A DNA stretch of 64,000 nt from Pseudogulbenkiania sp. MAI-1 (lineage in GTDB: Bacteria; Pseudomonadota; Gammaproteobacteria; Burkholderiales; Chromobacteriaceae), in the NCBI RefSeq assembly GCF_000527175.1, contig NZ_AZUR01000001.1:1337011-1401010 (forward strand), given 5' to 3'. Made by a program: the position numbers and the translations under genes. Under the pieces are notes generated by a model. It had not been told where the DNA came from, did not search any database, and saw nothing but the letters and a program-made list of their open reading frames with translations. This document shows, one piece after another, positions 57,843-64,000 of this stretch (positions are counted from its first letter, which is position 1; each line of letters starts with the position of its first letter).

Positions 57843-58796
57843 TCACACCAACAGGGTCAGGGTTTCGAACAGTTGCTGATCTTCTTTCTTGGCGGATCGG
57901 GAGTGGCGGCGAATCACTTGCAGCAGGCAGTCGATGAAGCATTCCGCCGCACCGCTGAGCGTGCTGTTGCGTCGCCGGACAATGCTCAATTGACGGGGGG
58001 TAAACGTCTCGGCCAAAGGGACGACATGCAGGCGGCCGAGGAAGGACGGGGCCATGCTCAAGATGGAGGGGCCCCAGGTGCACATGTCGGCCATTTCGAC
58101 CATGATCTGCAGCATCGCCAAGGAATGCGCTCGCACGATGCGATGCTCCTCGATGCTGGCGCCATGCTGCCAGAACACCTCGTGCATCAAGGCTTGGTGG
58201 CCATCGGGCGCATAGTTCAGCGTCCAGTTCTGCTCCAGCAAGTCGTGGATCGAGCGGCAGTCCTGGCAGGCATGCCCGCGTTTGACCATGACGGCGGTCT
58301 GATAGTCGAACAGCGCTTCGCTGCTGAACTCGACCGATGTGGCCGAGGGCTGCAACTGGCCAATCGCAAAATCCATGCTGCCATCCCGCAGCAGGGGCTG
58401 AGCCACGGCCATCAGGCTTTCATACAACTCCAGTTGCACTTCAGGCAATCGCTGGCGAAACAGCTGCACCACCTCGGGCAAGAAGGTCAGCATGATCCAT
58501 GGGGTGACGCCGACGTTCAGCCGGCCCACATTCTGCCCCCGCAAGCGCGACAGGTCGTCCTGTGCCTGGGCAAGTTGGTTCAGCATCAGCCGGGCATGCT
58601 TGAGTAGTGTTTTGCCGTACTCGGTAAAGCTCAAGCCGCTGGGGCTGCGCACCAGCAGAGGTAATTGCTGCTCGGCCTCCAGTTCACGCAAGGCTCGGGT
58701 GACGGCCGCTTGCGAGATACTCAATGACCGTGCCGCCCCACGGATGCTGCCGGCTTCCGCGCTCGCTACCAAAGCCTGCAATTGATGTAGTTTCAC
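57843..58796 (-). CDS. LysR-family transcriptional regulator
   Basis: About 317 residues from GTG 58796. The helix-turn-helix is LHQLQALVASAEAGSIRGAARSL and SQAAVTRALRELEAEQQ, followed by the effector domain VGRLNVGVTPWIMLTFLPEVV. The larger open frame to 59069 crosses the divergent gene's start and is not family-like. It is divergent from an M20 amidohydrolase gene, and a dyad TGACAACC-GAT-GGTTGTCA lies just upstream of its start, a likely binding site. It probably controls the amidohydrolase and binding-protein genes. Confidence 0.87.
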   Translation of the reverse strand: MKLHQLQALVASAEAGSIRGAARSLSISQAAVTRALRELEAEQQLPLLVRSPSGLSFTEYGKTLLKHARLMLNQLAQAQDDLSRLRGQNVGRLNVGVTPWIMLTFLPEVVQLFRQRLPEVQLELYESLMAVAQPLLRDGSMDFAIGQLQPSATSVEFSSEALFDYQTAVMVKRGHACQDCRSIHDLLEQNWTLNYAPDGHQALMHEVFWQHGASIEEHRIVRAHSLAMLQIMVEMADMCTWGPSILSMAPSFLGRLHVVPLAETFTPRQLSIVRRRNSTLSGAAECFIDCLLQVIRRHSRSAKKEDQQLFETLTLLV

Positions 58797-58808
58797 TGTG
58801 CACCTGCC

Positions 58809-58827
58809 TGACAACCGATGGTTGTCA
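58809..58827. promoter_or_regulatory. Palindromic LysR-type operator candidate
   Basis: TGACAACC-GAT-GGTTGTCA is a perfect 8-base dyad 13 bases upstream of the LysR start codon, in the region shared with the divergent amidohydrolase gene. Confidence 0.6.
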
Positions 58828-58941
58828 TCATAACCAAATTGCGGCTTCCTCGGCCATTTCCGCTTCCCTAACATGAGCTTCCATCGCCACGCGGGCAACA
58901 CGCCGCGTGGTGCCATTGATTGACTTTTGCAAGGATTCTTT

Positions 58942-60177
58942 ATGCACGCGGACTTTGTCCTGCCCGGCATCGCCGCCATCGAAGCGGAAATGGTCGCGCT
59001 GCGCCGGCGTCTCCATGCCCACCCGGAACTGGGCTTCCAGGAAATCGCCACCAGCAATCTGGTCGCCACATGCTTGCAAGCCTGGGGCTACCAAGTGACA
59101 CGCGGGCTGGGTGGGACCGGGATGGTCGGCACGCTGAACAACGGTGACGGCCCATCTCTGGGTCTGCGTGCGGACATGGATGCGCTGCCGATTCAGGAAA
59201 GCACCGGGCTGCCCCATGCCAGCCGGGTCGAGGGGGTGATGCATGCCTGTGGCCATGACGGACATACCGCGATGCTCTTGACCGCGGCCCGTTACCTGGC
59301 TGAAACCCGTTCGTTTCGTGGCACCTTGCACCTGATTTTCCAGCCGGCAGAAGAGGGCTTGGGCGGGGCGCGCAAGATGGTGGAGGAGGGCCTGTTCGAG
59401 CGCTTTCCCTGTGATGCCGTGTTTGCCATGCACAACGTGCCGGGGTATCCGGCGGGCAGTTTCGGTTTTGTCAGCGGCGCCTGCATGGCGTCTGCCGACA
59501 CCGTCACCATCAAGGTATTGGGCAAGGGAGGGCACGGTGCCATGCCGCACAAGACGGTCGACCCGGTGGTGGTCGCGGCCTCCATCGTGCTGGCCTTGCA
59601 GAGCGTCGTGGCGCGCAATGTCGATCCGCAAGAGGTGGCGGTCGTGACGGTCGGCTCCTTCCACAGCGGCACCGTCGATAACGTGATTCCCGCGCAGGCC
59701 GAGCTGACCCTGAGCGTGCGCGCGATGACGCCGGCCACCCGCGATCTGCTGGAGCAGCGCATCACCGAATTGGCACAGGCCCAGGCGGCGAGCTTCGGCG
59801 CTCGCCTGGAAATAGACTACCGGCGCCTTTACCCGCCGCTGATCAACCATCCCGCGGCCACGGCGCTGGCTCGGCAAGTGGCGCTGGACTGGGTTGGAGA
59901 GGGGTTGGTCCACGAGATGCCGCCGATTACGGCCAGCGAGGATTTCGCCTTCATGCTGGAACGCTGCCCGGGCAGTTACGTGACCATCGGCAATGGCCCG
60001 GGCGAGGGAGGGTGTCAGTTGCACAACCCCGGTTACGACTTCAATGACGACTGCCTGGCGCTGGGCGCGAGCTATTGGGTCAAGCTGACGGAACGGTTTT
60101 TGGCACCGGCGAGTGTCCTTGAAGGTGCACCAAGCACGTGGAGTCAAGGCTCCGCGCACAATGCAGCAACAGTGTAG
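58942..60177 (+). CDS. M20-family amidohydrolase (hippurate hydrolase-like)
   Basis: A 411-residue metallo-amidohydrolase that cleaves N-acyl amino acids or similar amides. LGLRADMDALPIQE, HACGHDGHTAMLL and FQPAEEGLGGARKM are the standard metal-binding blocks of the M20D group, and a dimerisation domain follows (ADTVTIKVLGKGGHGAMPH). ATG 58942 has CAAGGA 6 bases upstream. It is divergent from a LysR gene and is followed by an amino-acid-binding protein gene, suggesting uptake and hydrolysis of an amino-acid conjugate. The exact substrate is unknown. Confidence 0.9.
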   Translation: MHADFVLPGIAAIEAEMVALRRRLHAHPELGFQEIATSNLVATCLQAWGYQVTRGLGGTGMVGTLNNGDGPSLGLRADMDALPIQESTGLPHASRVEGVMHACGHDGHTAMLLTAARYLAETRSFRGTLHLIFQPAEEGLGGARKMVEEGLFERFPCDAVFAMHNVPGYPAGSFGFVSGACMASADTVTIKVLGKGGHGAMPHKTVDPVVVAASIVLALQSVVARNVDPQEVAVVTVGSFHSGTVDNVIPAQAELTLSVRAMTPATRDLLEQRITELAQAQAASFGARLEIDYRRLYPPLINHPAATALARQVALDWVGEGLVHEMPPITASEDFAFMLERCPGSYVTIGNGPGEGGCQLHNPGYDFNDDCLALGASYWVKLTERFLAPASVLEGAPSTWSQGSAHNAATV

Positions 60178-60199
60178 TAGTAACAACAGGAGAGAGACG

Positions 60200-60988
60200 A
60201 TGAGTACAAAAATGATGAAGGCAGCATTGGCATTGCTGCTGGTTTCCGGCATGGCCAGTGCTGCGGATTGGTCGGGCAAGGTGATTCGCCTTGGAGTCGA
60301 TCCGACTTATCCGCCGCTGGAATACAAGACGCCGTCCGGCAAGCTGACTGGCTTCGGTATCGATATTGCCGAAGCGCTGTGCCAGCAATTGCGTGCCAAG
60401 TGCGTGTGGGTGGAAAGCAGTTGGGACGGCATTATTCCGGCGCTGCTGGCCAAGAAAATCGACGCGATCGCCTCGTCGATGATGATCACTCCCAAGCGCA
60501 TGGAGCAGATCGCCTTTACCAACAAGGTGTCGAACGCGCCTTCGCGCCTGGTGGTCAGGCGAGGTTCGTCGTTGCAGCCGACGGCAGCCTCGCTGGCGGG
60601 GAAGCGGGTTGGTGTGGAGCAGGGCTCGTCACAGGAAGCGTACGCCAAGGCGATGTGGGCGCCGGCTCGCGTCGAGATCGTCACCTATCAGAACCAGGAC
60701 CTGGTCTACAACGACTTGGTCACCGGCCGGCTGGACGCATCGTTCCAATCTTCGATCCAGGCCGAAAGTGGCTTCCTGAAGCGTCCGATAGGCAAGGACT
60801 TCACCTTTGCCGGCGCGGAGTTCACCGATGCCAAGTTCTTTGGGGTGGGGGACGGTATCGGTGTTCGCAAGGAAGATGTCGCCCTGCGCGAGGACTTGAA
60901 CAAGGCGCTCGCCACTATCCGTGCGAACGGCACCTACAAGCGGATAAACGACAAATACTTCGACTTCGACATTTACGGCGGTAAGTGA
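60200..60988 (+). CDS. Lysine/arginine/ornithine-type periplasmic binding protein
   Basis: A 262-residue family 3 binding protein with a signal peptide ending GMASAADWSG. KVIRLGVDPTYPPLEYKTPSG, the LTGFGIDIAEALCQQL segment and VESSWDGIIPALLAKKIDAI match the ArgT/HisJ branch. AGGAGAG is 5 bases before the ATG. It follows the amidohydrolase by about 20 bases, so the two are co-transcribed. No permease is adjacent. It resembles known transport components more closely than the other three solitary binding proteins in the window. Confidence 0.9.
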   Translation: MSTKMMKAALALLLVSGMASAADWSGKVIRLGVDPTYPPLEYKTPSGKLTGFGIDIAEALCQQLRAKCVWVESSWDGIIPALLAKKIDAIASSMMITPKRMEQIAFTNKVSNAPSRLVVRRGSSLQPTAASLAGKRVGVEQGSSQEAYAKAMWAPARVEIVTYQNQDLVYNDLVTGRLDASFQSSIQAESGFLKRPIGKDFTFAGAEFTDAKFFGVGDGIGVRKEDVALREDLNKALATIRANGTYKRINDKYFDFDIYGGK

Positions 60989-61097
60989 GCCCTGCCATAC
61001 CGAGAAGGCCGCCGGCCAGGCCGAGCGGCCCGCGTCAAAAGGAGGGCAAGTAAAGTCTATTGCCATCTGTAATGGTTACATGTCACGGCACCCGCGC

Positions 61098-63080
61098 TCA
61101 CCGCCTCCCCGGCTTGAACTGCCTGGGCTTGCCCTTGCTCTTGTCCGGCCCACGGCGTTTGTCCTGTTGCGGGCGGCGGCCGTGGCGGCGGGTGTTTTGG
61201 GCCTGGAGGAGGGCGTCGATCTTGTCCGACGTCGATTGCATCAGCGTCTGCGCCATCTCGCCGTGCGGGAAGGTGTCGGGCATGCGGTAGCCCAACCAGG
61301 CGTAGGCGGCGTAGAGCTTGCAGGTGTCTTCTAGGTACTGCAGTTCGTTGCGCCCACCCATGCCTTCCATGCGCAAGAGCGGGGCGACGCGATCGTCGGC
61401 GCGGTATTGTGCCCAGTCCTGCAGCGCGCGTTCGAGCATCGGGATCTTGGTCGATACCGGGCACAGGCTGAAGGTGAAGCGGTCGGTCAGCGTCAGCGGC
61501 AGGGCGTCGAGCCAGCGCGCCTTTTCGATCTGGTCGGAGAGGTTGGCGGGCAGGAAGAATTCGTCGTGCACGTTGATGTGCTTGGTGAAGAGTTCCAAGA
61601 GCGCCTGCAGCTTGCTCTGGCCGGTGGCGGCGGCGATCTGCTGCAGGTAGTCGAGGCTCGGCGCGACGTAGAAGCCGGAGGTGGGCAGCGGCTCGAGGGC
61701 TTCCTTGAGCAGGTTGGCGATGATCTGGTGGGTGTGGCTGTCGAGCCCGGCGACGTAGCCCGCCTCGTGCGCGCCGAAGCGCCCGGCACGGCCAGCGATC
61801 TGCTTGGCCAGCGCGGCGGGGATTTCGCCTTCGCTGTAGCCGTCCCACTTGCTGGCGGTGGTGAAGATGACGCGCCGTGCCGGGGTGTTGAGGCCCATGC
61901 CGATGGCGTCGGTGCCGACCACGATCTTGGTTACGCCGTCGATGAAGCGTTCGGCCTGGGCCTGGCGCACTTCCGGCGAGAGGTTGCCGTAGATCGCCGA
62001 GACGGCGAAGCCTTGTTCGATGGCCTGGTCGCGCCAGTTGAGCACTTCGCGGCGCGAGAAGGCGATCAGCACGTCGCCGGCCTGCAGGTTCTTGAGCGAG
62101 CCTAGCGGTTTCTTTTCCATCACCAGCGGCGATTTGCGCTGCAGTTTCTTCACTTCCAGCGTGCCGCCGACGCGTTTGACCAGAGCTTCGATCGCCGGCT
62201 CCGCTTCCAGCGCGCCCAGCAGGTACACAGTGCTGGCCGGCACGCCGCAGACGGCGGCGGTCCAGGCGGCGCCGCGGTCGGGGTCGTCGAGCAGTTGGAT
62301 TTCGTCAATCACCGCCACGTCGAGTGGCTTGTTGGGGTTGAGCATTTCCACCGTGCTCGCCACGTGGGTGGCGTCCGGATGCAGCTTGCGCTGCTCGCCG
62401 GTGATCAGGCTGACCGCGACGCCGGCGTCGAGCAGGCGCTGGTAATTTTCCAGTGCCAACAGCCGCAGCGGGGCCAGGTAGGCGCCGGTGTCGGCCTTGG
62501 CCAGGTGTTCCATCGCGGCGTGGGTCTTGCCGGAGTTGGTGGGACCCAGCACGGCGATGAAGTGGCGGCGCATGCTTTGCGCCAGCGTGAACGATTCCGG
62601 GTAGAGCGACAGGTTGACGGCGTTGCGGGTCTTTTCGGCCTGGCGCGAGGCGGCGTGGCCGTCGCGCAGCGCGGCGATGCGGTCGAGCGCCAGCGAGCAG
62701 CGCCGTTTTGCCAGCTCGTACTTGGCGAGGAAGGCTTGCAGCGCGCCGGTGGGGTCGATCTCATGTTGTTCGGCGATGGCCAGCACGCGCTCGGCGCAGT
62801 CGCGCACGTGCGCTTCGAGCCGCGCGCGCGTTTCGACGTTCCAGCGTTCCTGCACGAGGGCGAGGCGCCCGTCGTCGTCGAGCTTGCGCCATTTGGCAGT
62901 CTTGCCGAGAAAGCCTTCGTCCGGGACCAGGTGGTAGGGCACGCGGTGTGTGCCGACGACGATTTCGCCATGTACCGACAGGGCGTAGCTGCCGTCGGTG
63001 CTGACCAGTTTGGCCTGGAGGGAATCCAAATAGGCGTCGAGGGCGGAGGTTGCGTCGATGTCGAGAAGGCTATCTGTCAT
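61098..63080 (-). CDS. SUV3-like superfamily 2 RNA helicase
   Basis: A 660-residue helicase resembling SUV3 of the mitochondrial RNA degradosome. Motif I is LGPTNSGKTHAAMEHL, motif II is DEIQ in VIDEIQLLDDPDRG, and the C-terminal helicase motifs include TDAIGMGLNTPARRVIFTT and the arginine finger region QIAGRAGRFG. An N-terminal region of about 165 residues and a basic C-terminal tail (KSKGKPRQFKPGRR) flank the core. It probably unwinds RNA or RNA-DNA duplexes in the cytoplasm. It lies downstream of purU on the same strand after a terminator, so it is likely a separate unit. Confidence 0.88.
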   Translation of the reverse strand: MTDSLLDIDATSALDAYLDSLQAKLVSTDGSYALSVHGEIVVGTHRVPYHLVPDEGFLGKTAKWRKLDDDGRLALVQERWNVETRARLEAHVRDCAERVLAIAEQHEIDPTGALQAFLAKYELAKRRCSLALDRIAALRDGHAASRQAEKTRNAVNLSLYPESFTLAQSMRRHFIAVLGPTNSGKTHAAMEHLAKADTGAYLAPLRLLALENYQRLLDAGVAVSLITGEQRKLHPDATHVASTVEMLNPNKPLDVAVIDEIQLLDDPDRGAAWTAAVCGVPASTVYLLGALEAEPAIEALVKRVGGTLEVKKLQRKSPLVMEKKPLGSLKNLQAGDVLIAFSRREVLNWRDQAIEQGFAVSAIYGNLSPEVRQAQAERFIDGVTKIVVGTDAIGMGLNTPARRVIFTTASKWDGYSEGEIPAALAKQIAGRAGRFGAHEAGYVAGLDSHTHQIIANLLKEALEPLPTSGFYVAPSLDYLQQIAAATGQSKLQALLELFTKHINVHDEFFLPANLSDQIEKARWLDALPLTLTDRFTFSLCPVSTKIPMLERALQDWAQYRADDRVAPLLRMEGMGGRNELQYLEDTCKLYAAYAWLGYRMPDTFPHGEMAQTLMQSTSDKIDALLQAQNTRRHGRRPQQDKRRGPDKSKGKPRQFKPGRR

Positions 63081-63171
63081 GGGGGCGAGGCGGGGCGTGA
63101 GGCAAACGACCAGAATGATAGGGCAGGTCGGTGCGCGCGGATAGTGCGGCGCAGCAGAAAGGGGGCGGTGG

Positions 63172-63207
63172 GATTAAGAAAGAGGCCGCCGCAGTGGCGC
63201 GGCGGCC
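63172..63207 (-). terminator. Terminator after purU
   Basis: On the minus strand a 9-base perfect stem GGCCGCCGC / GCGGCGGCC with a 6-base loop is followed by a T-rich run (TCTTTCTT). It lies just after the purU stop. Confidence 0.7.
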
Positions 63208-63220
63208 GGCTTGGGTGAGG

Positions 63221-64000
63221 TCAGCGCAGTACCACGGTGCGGTTGCCGTTGAGGAACACGCGCCGTTCGAGGTGGAAGCGCACGGCACGCGCCAGCGCCA
63301 GGCATTCCATGTCGCGCCCGGCGGCGAGCAGTTGTTCCGGGCGGTAGGCATGGTCGACGCGTTCCACCACTTGCTCGATGATCGGGCCTTCGTCGAGGTC
63401 GTCGGTGATGTAGTGGGCGGTGGCGCCGATCAGCTTGACGCCGCGTTCGTGCGCCTGGTGGTAGGGCTTGGCGCCCTTGAAGCCGGGCAGGAAGGAGTGG
63501 TGGATGTTGATGGCGCGTCCCGACAGCTTCTTCGACATCTCCGGCGACAGCACTTGCATGTAGCGCGCCAGGATTACCAGTTCGGAGCGGGTTTCGTTTA
63601 CCAGTTCCAGCAGCGCCGCTTCCTGCTGCGGCTTGGTGTCGTGAGTGACCGGCAGGTGGTGGTAGGGCAGGCCGTGCGCGGCGGCGATCGGCGCCAGGTC
63701 GGCATGGTTGGAGACAATGGCGGTGACTTCCATGTCGAGGTCGCCCATCTTGCAGCGGTAGAGCAGGTCGTTCAGGCAGTGGTCGAGTTTCGACACCATG
63801 ATCAGCACGCGCGGACGGGTGTGGGTGTCGTGCAGGGTCCATTGCATGTCGTAGTGACCGGCCATGTCGGCGAGGCCCGCTTCCAGAGCGGCGCGGTCGA
63901 AGCCGTCGCCGAGCGGGTGGAAGGTGCAGCGCACGAAGAAGCGCTGGGTGTCTTCGTCGTCGAAGACCGCCAGTTCGTCGATATAGCAGTGGTGCGTGTC
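63221..64000 (-). CDS. purU: Formyltetrahydrofolate deformylase (5' end outside window)
   Basis: Hydrolyses 10-formyl-THF to formate and THF, balancing one-carbon pools. The frame is open to the window edge, showing the end of the N-terminal ACT domain (HHCYIDELAVFDDED, FFVRCTFHP) and the full formyltransferase domain. Catalytic signatures are INIHHSFLPGFKGAKPYHQA and YITDDLDEGPII. About 25 N-terminal residues lie outside the window. Its role fits the one-carbon flow from betaine demethylation seen elsewhere, although purU is widespread and this may be coincidence. Confidence 0.94.
   Translation of the reverse strand, partial: DTHHCYIDELAVFDDEDTQRFFVRCTFHPLGDGFDRAALEAGLADMAGHYDMQWTLHDTHTRPRVLIMVSKLDHCLNDLLYRCKMGDLDMEVTAIVSNHADLAPIAAAHGLPYHHLPVTHDTKPQQEAALLELVNETRSELVILARYMQVLSPEMSKKLSGRAINIHHSFLPGFKGAKPYHQAHERGVKLIGATAHYITDDLDEGPIIEQVVERVDHAYRPEQLLAAGRDMECLALARAVRFHLERRVFLNGNRTVVLR

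Noticed and set aside
58797..59069. Upstream extension of the LysR gene at 57843
   Set aside because: The longer frame runs antisense through the divergent amidohydrolase start and lacks LysR similarity; GTG 58796 gives the proper N-terminus.

Overview
The window is high-GC bacterial DNA from a Gram-negative chromosome. It encodes a maltoporin, periplasmic binding proteins and seven LysR regulators. Gene content (glutathione-dependent formaldehyde oxidation, GMC choline dehydrogenase, SUV3-like helicase, PurU) suggests a betaproteobacterium, perhaps Neisseriales/Chromobacteriaceae. That placement is inference. No rRNA, tRNA, CRISPR array, prophage or intact insertion sequence was seen.

Layout. 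1-3.0 kb: a partial sensor histidine kinase, a solitary periplasmic binding protein and a LysR regulator. 3.1-5.2 kb: formaldehyde oxidation (frmA, fghA), bracketed by two MITE-like palindromes. 5.4-11.3 kb: choline to glycine betaine (betB, betA), a LysR gene and an AEC-type carrier. 11.3-25.2 kb: an MFS exporter and a LysR gene that share the operator word TGTTTTCGACTTTA but are separated by about 11 kb. The interposed DNA holds an IS481-type remnant, a LysR gene, a cupin/FAD-oxidase/MmsA/Liv-transporter operon, a chemoreceptor remnant and a tautomerase. 25.2-25.8 kb: decayed Lrp and DinB fragments. 25.8-35.6 kb: a LacI-regulated maltodextrin regulon (lamB, alpha-glucosidase, malK, malE, malF, malG) with four copies of the palindrome CAAACCGGTTTG. 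35.7-37.9 kb: katG. 38.4-49.5 kb: a second solitary binding protein, a GlxA/GbdR-type regulator, a ProVWX-type betaine importer, glyA, a DapA-family lyase/deaminase, a second FAD amine oxidase and a PuuC-like aldehyde dehydrogenase. 49.6-56.8 kb: two tandem GcvA-like LysR genes, a chemoreceptor remnant, a DMSP-lyase-family cupin, and divergently a GbcA-like Rieske oxygenase, an MmgE/PrpD protein and a GbcB-like reductase. 57-61 kb: a third solitary binding protein, and a LysR gene divergent from an M20 amidohydrolase plus an amino-acid binding protein. 61-64 kb: a SUV3-like RNA helicase and the 5'-truncated purU.

How the parts may work together. Choline is oxidised by BetA and BetB to betaine. 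Betaine-type compounds are imported by ProVWX and oxidatively demethylated by the GbcA/GbcB pair, releasing formaldehyde. FrmA and FghA oxidise formaldehyde to formate. GlyA and PurU handle glycine and one-carbon folates. The DMSP-lyase-like cupin beside the Rieske operon, the PrpD protein inside it, and the DapA/FAD-oxidase/aldehyde-dehydrogenase set behind the importer suggest that the locus also handles a betaine or sulfonium osmolyte other than plain glycine betaine. This is the most promising candidate for an undescribed pathway here.
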